Source of the DNA: Lentilitoribacter sp. Alg239-R112
GTDB taxonomy: Bacteria > Pseudomonadota > Alphaproteobacteria > Rhizobiales > Rhizobiaceae
Direction of reading: 5' to 3'
NCBI RefSeq assembly: GCF_900537175.1
Contig: NZ_LS999833.1
Coordinates: 1,736,001 to 1,800,000 of the forward strand
DNA: 64,000 bases
The translations under genes were made by a program, and so were the position numbers. Below the pieces are notes generated by a model that ran no database searches, was not told where the DNA came from, and worked only from the letters and a program-made list of their open reading frames with translations. Below, in pieces: positions 19,161 to 28,405 of this stretch. Numbering within the stretch: position 1 is the stretch's first letter; each line of letters starts with the position of its first letter.

Positions 19161-19225
19161 ATTACCTTTAGAAATGCATTACGGCCTCCATTGGAAACGG
19201 AGCACGCATAACGCTTATAAAAATA

Positions 19226-19244
19226 TTCGCATACAAGATGCGAA
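19226..19244 (-). terminator. Terminator downstream of a 25-residue gene
   Basis: Perfect seven-pair stem TTCGCAT / ATGCGAA with a five-base loop; on the minus strand it runs into TATTTTTATAA. It lies about 69 bases after the stop of the small gene at 19313-19390 and before the ABC exporter, marking a short independent transcript. Confidence 0.65.
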
Positions 19245-19312
19245 AAGATTATTTTAAAGAAGACGACTGTAATAAACGAAATTCAGCCGTTGGCGCCTAA
19301 AGCGCAGAAGAC

Positions 19313-19390
19313 TTACCCAACCAATGCCGGTCGCGATGTGCCAAATAGTGAGCGAACAATTGGAGAGCTGGTCATCATAATGTAGTCCAT
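19313..19390 (-). CDS. Possible 25-residue small protein
   Basis: ATG with a strong AGGAG eight bases upstream opens a 25-codon frame beginning MDYIMMTSSPIVRS and ending RPALVG, then TAA. A terminator-like hairpin follows at 19226-19244. The sequence is not an obvious signal or membrane peptide and has no run of one amino acid as attenuator leaders do. I do not recognise it. It could be a genuine small protein or the coding part of a small regulatory RNA. The ribosome binding site plus terminator are the evidence; conservation is untested. Confidence 0.45.
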   Translation of the reverse strand: MDYIMMTSSPIVRSLFGTSRPALVG

Positions 19391-19538
19391 TTTAGTTTCT
19401 CCTTTTGTTGTCTAGAATCATATTTCGTATTTACAAAGCTAACATATAAAATTCTGCTGGCCAGTAATTGTTGTAAAATCCTTGACCATAATCAAACCAA
19501 CTGTTGCGCAATTGCATCAATCGACATATGTCCAGGTC

Positions 19539-19997
19539 ATGATCGAAATTGCACTTTACCAACCAGACATTCCTGGCAATACCGGCACCATCATGCGCAT
19601 GGCCGCATGCCTTGGTGTTCGTTTTAACATTATTGAGCCTGCAGGGTTTGATTTATCAGCGAAATCACTAAGACGAGCAGGTATGGATTATCTTGAAACC
19701 GCTAATCTCACGCGCCACTTGTCTTGGGATGCATTTGAAAAATGGCGAGAACAAAATGGCAAACGCTTGGTTCTTGCCTCCACTAAAGCCGCCTCCCCAT
19801 ATACTCAGTTCGAGTTCGGCCAGAATGATATACTTTTATTTGGACGAGAAAGTTCTGGCGTTCCAGATCATGTACACGAAAAATCTGATGAACGCATTAT
19901 CATCGAAATGCAGCCAGAGATGAGATCTCTCAATTTGGCTATGTCTGTTGCAATGATAACCGGTGAGGCTTTGCGACAAATCAAACTGGACATCTAA
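19539..19997 (+). CDS. trmL: tRNA (cytidine/uridine-34-2'-O)-methyltransferase TrmL
   Basis: SPOUT-class methyltransferase modifying the wobble base of tRNA-Leu. The start is set at [16 protein letters not shown], the conserved family N-terminus, giving 152 residues; a TTG 19 codons upstream would add a tail not expected. Motifs: [14 protein letters not shown] (motif 1), [12 protein letters not shown] (motif 2, SAM knot) and [11 protein letters not shown] (motif 3). Followed 53 bases later by hemF, a common Rhizobiales order near petABC. Confidence 0.93.
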   Translation: MIEIALYQPDIPGNTGTIMRMAACLGVRFNIIEPAGFDLSAKSLRRAGMDYLETANLTRHLSWDAFEKWREQNGKRLVLASTKAASPYTQFEFGQNDILLFGRESSGVPDHVHEKSDERIIIEMQPEMRSLNLAMSVAMITGEALRQIKLDI

Positions 19998-20050
19998 CAA
20001 ACAATTATGGCGTTGCGTCTACTATCCTGATATCTTCGCGCCAAATAAAT

Positions 20051-20977
20051 ATGGACATGAACATGCGACAACGCCCAGAATTACCAAAAGAACTCCCGCA
20101 CGACATCGAGGCAAAAAAAGATCAAGCACGTCTTTGGTTTGAAAACTTGCGGGATGTAATATGTGCTTCATTTGAAGCGCTTGAAGAATCTGTTCAAAAT
20201 CCACAAAATGATGGCAAAGCCGGTAAATTCAAACAAACCCCTTGGCAACGCGACGAAGGCAATGGCGGCGGTGGCCTCATGTCAGTTATGAAGGGTCGGG
20301 TATTTGAGAAAGTCGGCGTACATACCTCCACTGTTCACGGTGAATTTTCAGAAGAGTTTCGCAAACAAATCCCAGGTGCAGAAGAAGACCCTCGCTTCTG
20401 GGCATCTGGCATTTCACTAATCTGCCATCCCAAAAACCCTAACATTCCAGCCGTACATATGAACACGCGAATGGTGGTAACGACAAGTCAGTGGTTTGGC
20501 GGCGGCGCTGATCTTACGCCTGTTCTTGATAATCGCAGAACACAAGAAGATCCCGACACACAGCTCTTCCACAAAGCTATGGAAATTGCCTGCAATCGAC
20601 ATAAAGTAGCGGATTACGAGAATTACAAAGCATGGTGTGATGAATACTTCTACCTCCCCCACCGCAAAGAAGCTCGTGGCGTTGGTGGCATTTTCTATGA
20701 CTGGCTTCATTCCAGCGAAGACAATGGTGGATGGAATGCAGACTTTGAATTCACACAAGATGTAGGCCGCGCATTCTCAGTTGTTTATCCAAAAGTGGTC
20801 AATGCAAATGCAGAAAAAAGCTGGAGCGAAGAACAACGCAAAGAACAAATGGTTCGACGCGGGCGTTATGTGGAGTTCAATTTGCTTTACGATAGAGGCA
20901 CGATTTTTGGTTTGAAAACCGGAGGCAATGTTGAATCGATACTTTCATCGCTTCCACCAATTGTTGAATTTCCATAA
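20051..20977 (+). CDS. hemF: Oxygen-dependent coproporphyrinogen III oxidase
   Basis: Cytosolic enzyme making protoporphyrinogen IX from coproporphyrinogen III with O2, for haem synthesis. 308 residues, standard length. Motifs: [20 protein letters not shown] near 57-76, the signature [14 protein letters not shown] near 141-154, [14 protein letters not shown] near 203-216, and the C-terminal [16 protein letters not shown]. The proximity of petABC (haem proteins) fits. An internal ATG four codons on is an alternative start. Stop is nine bases from the convergent cca gene. Confidence 0.96.
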   Translation: MDMNMRQRPELPKELPHDIEAKKDQARLWFENLRDVICASFEALEESVQNPQNDGKAGKFKQTPWQRDEGNGGGGLMSVMKGRVFEKVGVHTSTVHGEFSEEFRKQIPGAEEDPRFWASGISLICHPKNPNIPAVHMNTRMVVTTSQWFGGGADLTPVLDNRRTQEDPDTQLFHKAMEIACNRHKVADYENYKAWCDEYFYLPHRKEARGVGGIFYDWLHSSEDNGGWNADFEFTQDVGRAFSVVYPKVVNANAEKSWSEEQRKEQMVRRGRYVEFNLLYDRGTIFGLKTGGNVESILSSLPPIVEFP

Positions 20978-20986
20978 CCTAAAGCA

Positions 20987-22234
20987 TTAAATTTGTTTGA
21001 GTAAATCTTCTCGTTCAATCAGAAAATTACTCTCAATCCATTTATCTTCCAGCTCACGCAACTTACCGCCAAGTTGTGTGCCAGCCTCATATCCTTTTTC
21101 CATAAGGTCTTTTCCTGAGATAGGAAAATTCGGCTTCTTCCAGACATCCAGCCTTTTTAACAACTTGGAAAATCCGGCCGCCTCCAGCATAGCATCGTCA
21201 TTTACTCCAGCCTTAGAACGAGCTGTTATCAACGACAACTGGAGAACATCTTTATACCCCTGTACCGACCCGCGATAAAGAGCTCGATCCAACGCTGTTT
21301 CAGCCAGATCATGCGCAACCTTCGGAGTTTTAGTCCAATCTAAAAGCCGACCGGCCTCAGCACGAGACATTCTCAACCGTTTGGTTAATTCAGCGACACG
21401 ATCTCCATCAGGCGGAATCATTCCTTCCAAGAGAAGCATTGGATCACTCTCCCAGCCCAACGCCTCACGAGTTTCCACAAATGGACCAACAAGATCGATA
21501 CCCCATTTTTCCGTCTCAGGAAAAATCTCAGTTAATACGCCTGTAGTTCGCATCCATAAAAGCGCTCGTGACGGATCCTTGGCCTCGAGTAAGCGGCGCA
21601 TTTCTTTCCAAACCCGTTCAGCTGATAAAGAAGATAAATGGTCACGAGCTTTGGCACAAGCTTTCAAACCTTCTGCATCTGGCCTGCCTTCTCCATAGAA
21701 AGCGAAGAAACGGAAGAACCGTAGAACACGCAAATAATCCTCTTCAATCCGTGTCTGCGCATCTCCAATAAAGCGAATGACTTTACTTTCAATGTCAGTA
21801 ACGCCACCGACAAGATCGATAACATCCCCTTCGGAATTCACATACATTCCGTTGACTGTTAGATCGCGACGTTCAGCATCTTTCTGCCAATCTTTACCAA
21901 ATTTGACTTCTGCATGTCGTCCATTGGTAGAAATATCCTCACGCAATGTCGTAATTTCAAAAACACCACCGTCTTTAACAAGCGTCAATGTTCCATGTTC
22001 GATACCAGTCGGAACAACTTTAAAGCCCGCATCTTCGGCAAGTCGTTTTACATCTTCAGGCAGCCATGTTGTTGCAAGGTCGATATCGCCAATATCTAAA
22101 TTCATCAAAGCATCACGTACAGCGCCGCCAGCAATCCGTACTTCTTCACCGTCATGGTTCAAGATTTTGAACAGCTCATGCAAACCATCATCCTTAAACC
22201 ATGATTGATCTTTTACGGACAGACGTAAACTCAT
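20987..22234 (-). CDS. cca: CCA tRNA nucleotidyltransferase / poly(A) polymerase family
   Basis: Class II nucleotidyltransferase adding or repairing the 3' CCA of tRNA. 415 residues. The head domain has IAGGAVRDALMNLDIGDIDLATTW near 35-58 (GGxVRD and the metal-binding DxD), then DLTVNGMYVNSEGDVIDLVGG near 124-144 and the ERRD motif before it; RIEEDYLRVLRFFRFFAFYG near 162-181 binds RNA. Poly(A) polymerase cannot be fully excluded from motifs. Its start overlaps the stop of the upstream NUDIX gene by four bases. Confidence 0.93.
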   Translation of the reverse strand: MSLRLSVKDQSWFKDDGLHELFKILNHDGEEVRIAGGAVRDALMNLDIGDIDLATTWLPEDVKRLAEDAGFKVVPTGIEHGTLTLVKDGGVFEITTLREDISTNGRHAEVKFGKDWQKDAERRDLTVNGMYVNSEGDVIDLVGGVTDIESKVIRFIGDAQTRIEEDYLRVLRFFRFFAFYGEGRPDAEGLKACAKARDHLSSLSAERVWKEMRRLLEAKDPSRALLWMRTTGVLTEIFPETEKWGIDLVGPFVETREALGWESDPMLLLEGMIPPDGDRVAELTKRLRMSRAEAGRLLDWTKTPKVAHDLAETALDRALYRGSVQGYKDVLQLSLITARSKAGVNDDAMLEAAGFSKLLKRLDVWKKPNFPISGKDLMEKGYEAGTQLGGKLRELEDKWIESNFLIEREDLLKQI

Positions 22235-22878
22235 ACATATAGCCTTTCATAAAGCGTGCGAATTATGCCCGCTGTCACACCCCAAATTCTGTGCGTATCA
22301 TGTTTGATCGTATAGTAGTATCTGGTTTTTTCTTGCCAGATTAAACTGTCCTGAACATGGTTCTGTGGATTCATAAGTTCAGACAATTTAACGGAAAAGA
22401 TCTCACTAACTTCATGAGGGTTCGCTTGAAGAGAGTACCCATCTTTTACAACAGCAAGAATGGGCGTTACAGAAAATCCCGTTAGGGTATGATAAATTGG
22501 TAATCGACCAACTGTTTCAATGTAATGCTCTTCAAGACCTATTTCTTCGTGGGCTTCGCGCATTGCTGCGGCTTCGGCAGATACATCAGTTTCATCTATG
22601 CCACCACCTGCAAAGGCCACTTGTCCGGAATGCTTACGTAAAGCCTCTGTTCGCTTGGTAAGAATAACGTCGGACCCATCTTCTGTCACTGCAATCAATA
22701 CAGCAGCTGCGCGTGCATCAGATAATTTGAATTCGTGAACCAGGTCTGGATTGAGCCTATGATCCCCATAAGCCATCGCCAGTTGGTCTTGATCATGCGA
22801 TTGTAGATCAAGCAAATCTTGCTTCGCCAGTTGAGCGAATTCTCTTGAGCTGAAATTAAAACCTACATTATCCGTCAT
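22231..22878 (-). CDS. NUDIX hydrolase, CoA pyrophosphatase type
   Basis: A 215-residue NUDIX protein. The NUDIX box is intact: GGIDETDVSAEAAAMREAHEEIGL near 92-115 (spaced as GX5EX7REUXEEXGU). The preceding AAVLIAV and LTKRTEALRKHSGQVAFAGG fit the CoA diphosphatase subfamily (UPF0035 signature LRxHxGQVAFPGG with Ala for Pro here). It would cleave CoA or related dinucleotides in the cytosol. Overlaps both neighbours by four bases (cca downstream, DUF1285 gene upstream), so the three form one operon. Confidence 0.9.
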   Translation of the reverse strand: MTDNVGFNFSSREFAQLAKQDLLDLQSHDQDQLAMAYGDHRLNPDLVHEFKLSDARAAAVLIAVTEDGSDVILTKRTEALRKHSGQVAFAGGGIDETDVSAEAAAMREAHEEIGLEEHYIETVGRLPIYHTLTGFSVTPILAVVKDGYSLQANPHEVSEIFSVKLSELMNPQNHVQDSLIWQEKTRYYYTIKHDTHRIWGVTAGIIRTLYERLYV

Positions 22879-23507
22879 ATCTGTGCATTCAACTCAGCTA
22901 CAGACATTATTGGGAAAATTGATCCACCAGATTTAACAGCAAACAAGAGCGTACCGTCAATTTCAATCTCTTCACCCAGCTCAATCAATTCATACATTGT
23001 AGCGCGATTAACGAGAGCTTCTAAACGCCCTCTTACATGAAAATAGGGTTTCAATTCATCATGCTCACCGGCGACTTCAAACCATAATGTATGCTCTTCG
23101 CCAACCTCAACAGTTTCGCCAACATTAGTCTGAAAACTCAAAACCTGTTGTCCATCCCTTTCAGATACAATTAAATCGATACCCAGGAAATGCGCATCAA
23201 TGACCCTGATTCTAACCTTCTCAACTGGTGTAACCAAGTATGTATGACCATCCTCATCCTTTCGAAGAACCGAGGAAAATAAATTAACAAGCGTCTGACG
23301 CCCTATTGGGGTTCCCAAGTAAAACCAGGTTCCATCAGCTCTGATCTCCATGTCCAAATCACCGCAAAACGGTGGATTCCACAGATGTACAGGCGGCAAA
23401 CCGCGCTTCTTACCGCCCTCATCGCCTGCTGCCTTGCGTATAAGGTCTTCAAGACCGCTTGTATCTTTTATTTCGCTTATTTGTCGAGATGTCACGTTTC
23501 TGTCCAT
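22875..23507 (-). CDS. DUF1285 family protein
   Basis: 210 residues from the ATG chosen; an in-frame GTG at 23543 would add 12. Neither has a convincing ribosome binding site. Hallmarks of DUF1285: RGLPPVHLWNPPFCGDLDM, RADGTWFYLGTPIGRQTLVNLFSSVL and YLVTPVEKVRIRV in the N-terminal half, and LWFEVAGEHDELKPYFHVRG in the C-terminal half. The known structure has two beta-rich domains; biochemical role is unproven. First gene of DUF1285-nudix-cca, with the divergent MoxR operon across an approximately 117-bp region. Confidence 0.85.
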   Translation of the reverse strand: MDRNVTSRQISEIKDTSGLEDLIRKAAGDEGGKKRGLPPVHLWNPPFCGDLDMEIRADGTWFYLGTPIGRQTLVNLFSSVLRKDEDGHTYLVTPVEKVRIRVIDAHFLGIDLIVSERDGQQVLSFQTNVGETVEVGEEHTLWFEVAGEHDELKPYFHVRGRLEALVNRATMYELIELGEEIEIDGTLLFAVKSGGSIFPIMSVAELNAQI

Positions 23508-23623
23508 AAGTTGGTGATAACGAAATAGTGCATTCTCTACCACTTGTCAGCAGTGGAGAAGAGAATAAGCTATAAATAGGAAATTCAGCGCGACATCCAA
23601 GGCCTGATTGAGGAGTTTAACAA

Positions 23624-24634
23624 ATGGGAAAAACCGAGAAACCATCATCAGAGTTGAATGACAAGCAAATTATTGAGCGCGCAGACAAAGCACTTGTCAA
23701 ACTCGCGCAAGCCCGTCGCGAGGTTGGCGAAGTCATTTTCGGTCAAGAATCTGTGGTTGAGCGAACCATTGTTTCTGTTCTTTCGGGAGGCCACGTTCTG
23801 CTTGTTGGCGCGCCTGGCCTAGCTAAAACCAAGTTGGTTGAAACTCTTGGCACAGTCTTAGGCCTTTCGTCGAACCGAATTCAGTTTACACCTGATCTCA
23901 TGCCAGCAGATATTCTGGGATCCGAAGTTATGGACTCTGATAAAGATGGAAAGCGCAAATTTCGCTTTATATCTGGTCCGATTTTCACCCAACTCTTAAT
24001 GGCGGATGAAATCAACCGTGCCTCCCCACGTACACAATCCGCGCTCTTGCAAGCTATGCAAGAGCACCATGTTACAATCGCGGGGCAACGACATGACATG
24101 CCAAAGCCGTTTCATGTTTTAGCAACACAAAACCCCTTAGAGCAAGAAGGCACCTATCCTCTGCCTGAAGCCCAGCTCGACCGCTTTTTGATGCAAGTTG
24201 ATGTACCTTACCCTTCCGTTGAAGCCGAGCAACGCATCCTTATGGAAACGACAGGTGGTAACGAAAAAGAACCTAAGACTATTTTATCAACTCAATCATT
24301 GTCTGAAATTCAAGAACTTGTCCGCGCAATGCCTATCAGCGAAAATGTCGTCAAAGCGATATTGGAACTGGTCAGATCAGCACGCCCCGGGCATGGCGAC
24401 AAAAAAATAGATAATGCCGTTTCCTGGGGTCCAGGGCCACGTGCTGGGCAGGCATTGATGTTATGTGCCCGTGCTCGGGCACTATATGATGGCAGGTTAG
24501 CGCCATCCATTGATGATATTGCTGAACTGGCGCACCCTGTTCTTCAACACCGCATGGCCTTGAGCTTTACAGCCCGCGCTGAAGGCACTCATATCGATGA
24601 TATCATCACGTCATTAGTTGAACGGATCAGGTAA
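23624..24634 (+). CDS. MoxR-family AAA+ ATPase
   Basis: 336-residue AAA_3 protein. Walker A GAPGLAKTKL near 66-75, TPDLMPADILGSEV near 90-103, Walker B LLMADEINRASPRTQSALL near 125-143, sensor-1 VLATQNPLEQEGTYPLPEAQLDRF near 165-188, and the C-terminal lid domain. MoxR ATPases work as chaperone-like factors together with vWA and DUF58 proteins encoded alongside. GGAG nine bases before the ATG. First gene of a four-gene operon; the next gene starts four bases after its stop. Confidence 0.95.
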   Translation: MGKTEKPSSELNDKQIIERADKALVKLAQARREVGEVIFGQESVVERTIVSVLSGGHVLLVGAPGLAKTKLVETLGTVLGLSSNRIQFTPDLMPADILGSEVMDSDKDGKRKFRFISGPIFTQLLMADEINRASPRTQSALLQAMQEHHVTIAGQRHDMPKPFHVLATQNPLEQEGTYPLPEAQLDRFLMQVDVPYPSVEAEQRILMETTGGNEKEPKTILSTQSLSEIQELVRAMPISENVVKAILELVRSARPGHGDKKIDNAVSWGPGPRAGQALMLCARARALYDGRLAPSIDDIAELAHPVLQHRMALSFTARAEGTHIDDIITSLVERIR

Positions 24635-24638
24635 TGTA

Positions 24639-25580
24639 ATGCCAGCAATCGGTCATCTCACGAAACCTGCTTTGGCAAACGACACACTTGCGCGCGGGCG
24701 GCTGCGAGCGGCATTGATACCCGATTGTCTGATTGAAGCACAACGTGTTGCAAATATCGTGACTGCCGGCTGGCATGGTAGGCGTAAACGCGGCATAGGT
24801 GACAATTTCTGGCAGTTGCGTCAATTTACCGAAGGTGAAAGCGTATCTCAAATTGACTGGCGCAGATCCGCCCGAGACGACAATCTTTATATACGAGATA
24901 ACGAATGGGAAACATCGCACACCGTTTGGCTTTGGGCTGATCTATCGCCTTCGATGTTCTTCCAGTCAGATATGAGCGATGTATCGAAGGATAGCCGAGC
25001 TTTGGTAATTTTGTTCGCACTAGCCGAGATATTATCACGATCCGGCGAACGCATAGCCATGCCCGGCGTAATGGAACCAACGCTAGCAAGAAACGGTGCT
25101 GAAAGATTGGCGCAAGCGCTCATGGCACGTAAGCTAGTTAAGGCTGATAATGAATTACCAGACCTCTCAAAAATTACGAATATTGCGGATATTATTCTCA
25201 TCAGTGATTTTTTAGGTGATGCCGAAAAGCTCTTCGAGCGTATTGCTCCAGCAACAAAGCATCATATTCGTGGTCATCTGGTTGAAATTAATGACCCTGC
25301 TGAAGAGGTCTTTCCCTATTCCGGACGGGTGGAATTTTCAGAACCAGAAACCAATTCTCGCATCGTTGCAGGTAAAGCCGGCATGCTAGCAGATGATTAT
25401 AAACAGGCATTTGCAAACAGACGAGCTGCGCTGCGCGAACAAATCAGGAGAATTGGCTGGAGCTATAACACGCACCGCACCGACCGCCCCGCATCGGAGA
25501 TATTAGTTACAGTTCATCGCTTCTTAGCTGGTCAAATCGAAGCCAAAAACAAATTACACTTTGAGACTGGCACAATATGA
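24639..25580 (+). CDS. DUF58 domain-containing protein
   Basis: 313 residues with the DUF58 hallmark (degenerate vWA-like fold): GRRKRGIGDNFWQLRQFTEGE, SQIDWRRSARDDNLYIRD near 83-100, then a D-x-S-x-S metal-site-like motif in LWADLSPSMFF near 110-120. This is the usual MoxR partner. The ATG at 24639 follows the moxR TAA within a TAATGTAATG string; an earlier in-frame TTG at 24618 would overlap moxR. Its stop overlaps the next start by four bases (ATGA), implying coupled translation. Confidence 0.92.
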   Translation: MPAIGHLTKPALANDTLARGRLRAALIPDCLIEAQRVANIVTAGWHGRRKRGIGDNFWQLRQFTEGESVSQIDWRRSARDDNLYIRDNEWETSHTVWLWADLSPSMFFQSDMSDVSKDSRALVILFALAEILSRSGERIAMPGVMEPTLARNGAERLAQALMARKLVKADNELPDLSKITNIADIILISDFLGDAEKLFERIAPATKHHIRGHLVEINDPAEEVFPYSGRVEFSEPETNSRIVAGKAGMLADDYKQAFANRRAALREQIRRIGWSYNTHRTDRPASEILVTVHRFLAGQIEAKNKLHFETGTI

Positions 25581-28405
25581 GCTTATTCTCTATCACATTC
25601 GCTTCGCCATTGATATTAGCAGCGCTTGCTCTACTTCCTGTCATATGGTGGCTCAATCGTTTAACGCCACCTAAACCTACACGAGAACCATTCCCGCCAT
25701 TTGCGGTTCTGTTAAGCGTTTTAAAAAAGGAAGATACACCCGCAAAAAGCCCGTGGTGGCTCACCCTCATCCGCGTCTTACTTTGTGCTGTAATCATTTT
25801 AGCATTAGCTGAACCAATCTATAATCCTGATCAACAAAGACAACTTGCTTCTGGCCCTCTCGTCATAGTTATTGATGATGGTTGGTCGACCGCACCTGAT
25901 TGGCAAAAACGGGTCAATTCTGCGAGCATACTCATAGATCAAGCTGAACAGCAAAACCTGCCTGTTCTTATAGCAAAATCAAGTACACTCGCTGCTGACC
26001 TTACACTCGGCTCAGCGGTTGAATCTCGAAAATTACTAGCTGCCCTAGCACCGCTTCCATCAAAAAATGTTCAACTAGAACTAAGCTCCTTTATTCGAAC
26101 AGCAATTGGTGAACAAGACATTGGCACTTTAGCCGTTATCCTTTCACCTTCTGCATCAGATAATAAGTCGACCTCATTAGAATCATTAGCCAAACTCGAT
26201 GCCAAAGACATTCGATTTGTTCAATCATCTCAAACACAACTGGCAGCGATAAATTCAGCAACAAACAATTCCAACTATTTATCTGCGAACATTATAAAGC
26301 TTCCATCGGAACAGACGGCGAAATTTGAGATAACTGGCTATGATTTACAATCACGACCGCTTGTTTCAAATAATATAACATTTGAAGGCAATCAAAATAA
26401 CGCAGAAGTTCGATTGGAAGCTCCATTTGAACTCCTCAATGAAGTCGTCCGAATTTCAATTGACGGACAAAATACTGCGGGCGCCACCTACTTGTTAGAT
26501 GATAGTTTTAAACGCCGTCGTGTGGCACTTTTTACAAGTAACGTAAATGACGTTGTTAATCCATTGCTTACCCCATCGCACTTTATTACGCGTGCAATTT
26601 CACCGTTCGCAGATTTCATCGACCTGACTAATATCAATCTAACATCAGGGTTTGAAACTCTGCTTTTGCGTAAGCCATCGGCGATTATTATGTCAGACAT
26701 AGGAAAATTCGAAGGTGCGGTTGCTCAAGATCTTCAAAAATGGGTAGAAGGCGGTGGTCTGCTCATCCAATTTGCAGGACCAAAAATTGCAGGTGCAAGC
26801 GAACATTCTCTTCTGCCAGTCAAGCTCAGAGCTGGAGAACGGCAACTTGGCGGCGCATTATCTTGGAGCGAGCCCCAGCCTTTAGCACCATTTCCGAAAA
26901 ACTCACCTTATTCAGATATAAAAATCTCAGATGAAATAAAAATTCAACGGCAGGTACTTGCAGAGCCAAGTCTGGATTTATCCGATAGAACATGGGCCAG
27001 CCTAACTGACGGTACACCTATTGTAACAACCCAGACATTGGGTGCTGGCCGTATCGTATTTTTCCACACCAGTGCAGAAACAAGTTGGTCAAATCTACCT
27101 CTATCAGGCCAGTTTTCAGAAATGTTGAGACGCACAATAAATCTTGCACGGTCTAGTACCGGAGCAATCACAACTGACTCTACGCTCAAAACAAAAACAA
27201 GCTTTCTGCCGCCTTACAAATTACTTACATCTAACGGAAAACTCACGAATGCTTCGGGCGACGCTAACCCTATGGAAATTGCAAACAATGGTGAAGTGTT
27301 AAAGCAAAACACCGTCACTCCCGGGTTTTATGGCACAGAAGACGGATGGCAAGCTGTCAATCTTTTTAACGAACGCGATAAACTTTCCCACCCTGAAATT
27401 CCAATTACCAGCGATAATATTACTGTCACACAGCTTGAGAATTCAGATATTTTTAAGTTCAAACCGTGGCTTCTGCTAGCGGGACTTTGTATACTATTTG
27501 TTGATGCGGTGATCATATTATGGATGTCGGGTGCTTTTTCAAAACGGCGACTCATAAACGTCGCCAACAACGGTGCAATACAGGTTTTGCTGATTGCAGC
27601 AACTGTGAGCGTCCTAACTCCACCGCCTGTGAAAGCGCAGGACACCAAGCCAAATGATGCCTTCATCATCGAACAACTTGAAAGCACGACACTCGCCTAC
27701 GCAATTACAGGCGATCAACAAGTGGATCGAATAAGTCGGTTAGGACTAAATGGTCTTGGCTTCTACTTAAGAACGCGGACCGCACTAGAACCTAGCGAGC
27801 CTGTCGGTGTCGATGTTGAAAGTGATGATCTTTCATTCTATCCGCTCATTTACTGGCCAATAAGTGATAGCGCAATTACCCCATCAAAAAAGGCTGTCGA
27901 AAATATCGATAAGTTCATGAAACAAGGCGGCACAATCTTGTTTGACACACGAGATCAGAATTCAAGTTTCGGAGCTTCATCCAGCAGCTCCAGCCGCACG
28001 CTTAAGCTCCGCGAAATATTATTTGATCTTGACATACCCCCGTTAGAACCGGTTCCTCTAGATCACGTACTAACCAAATCTTTCTATTTGCTTGATCAAT
28101 TCCCTGGACGGTTTTCAGGCAGCCCCCTATGGGTAGAGGCTCTTTCACCCGATAGGGATAATGGTGACCGGCCCGTTCACTCAGGAGACGGTGTTTCCCC
28201 TATCCTCATCACAAGCAATGATTTTGCTGGCGCTTGGGCATTAAATGAAAACAGGCAATCTGTATTGCCAATTATACCGCAAAATGAACGACAGCGAACC
28301 TTAGCATTTCGCACAGGCATCAACATCATGATGTATATGCTGACGGGAAATTATAAAGCTGATCAGGTTCATATCCCTGCCCTTTTAGAAAGACTGGGGC
28401 AATAA
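25577..28405 (+). CDS. BatA-like membrane protein with C-terminal DUF4159 domain
   Basis: A 942-residue membrane protein. N-terminus: BatA-type anchor with two transmembrane helices (ILAALALLPVIWWL, then TLIRVLLCAVIILALAEPIY near 62-82). Residues about 90-250 resemble a vWA domain that lacks a clear DxSxS site (VIDDGWS instead). Two further helices near 636-660 and 667-690 precede a DUF4159 domain (about 700-935), marked by LGLNGLGFYLRTRTAL, FYPLIYWPI and the glutamine-amidotransferase-like GGTILFDTRDQ. Role is presumed periplasmic or membrane assembly with MoxR; no substrate is known. Zero-gap coupling to the next gene. Confidence 0.88.
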   Translation: MSLFSITFASPLILAALALLPVIWWLNRLTPPKPTREPFPPFAVLLSVLKKEDTPAKSPWWLTLIRVLLCAVIILALAEPIYNPDQQRQLASGPLVIVIDDGWSTAPDWQKRVNSASILIDQAEQQNLPVLIAKSSTLAADLTLGSAVESRKLLAALAPLPSKNVQLELSSFIRTAIGEQDIGTLAVILSPSASDNKSTSLESLAKLDAKDIRFVQSSQTQLAAINSATNNSNYLSANIIKLPSEQTAKFEITGYDLQSRPLVSNNITFEGNQNNAEVRLEAPFELLNEVVRISIDGQNTAGATYLLDDSFKRRRVALFTSNVNDVVNPLLTPSHFITRAISPFADFIDLTNINLTSGFETLLLRKPSAIIMSDIGKFEGAVAQDLQKWVEGGGLLIQFAGPKIAGASEHSLLPVKLRAGERQLGGALSWSEPQPLAPFPKNSPYSDIKISDEIKIQRQVLAEPSLDLSDRTWASLTDGTPIVTTQTLGAGRIVFFHTSAETSWSNLPLSGQFSEMLRRTINLARSSTGAITTDSTLKTKTSFLPPYKLLTSNGKLTNASGDANPMEIANNGEVLKQNTVTPGFYGTEDGWQAVNLFNERDKLSHPEIPITSDNITVTQLENSDIFKFKPWLLLAGLCILFVDAVIILWMSGAFSKRRLINVANNGAIQVLLIAATVSVLTPPPVKAQDTKPNDAFIIEQLESTTLAYAITGDQQVDRISRLGLNGLGFYLRTRTALEPSEPVGVDVESDDLSFYPLIYWPISDSAITPSKKAVENIDKFMKQGGTILFDTRDQNSSFGASSSSSSRTLKLREILFDLDIPPLEPVPLDHVLTKSFYLLDQFPGRFSGSPLWVEALSPDRDNGDRPVHSGDGVSPILITSNDFAGAWALNENRQSVLPIIPQNERQRTLAFRTGINIMMYMLTGNYKADQVHIPALLERLGQ

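Larger units (their letters stand above)
19161..19538. other. 378-bp interval between ABC exporter and trmL
   Basis: Divergent intergenic region. It holds the 25-residue gene at 19313-19390, its hairpin terminator, and on the minus strand near 19165-19185 a GGAGG followed by a three-codon mini-frame (ATG CAT TTC TAA) just before the exporter start. The remaining part near 19400-19538 should contain promoters for trmL and the small gene. Confidence 0.5.

Noticed and set aside
21777..22208. 143-residue plus-strand frame over cca
   Set aside because: Antisense shadow; cca shows all catalytic motifs on the minus strand.
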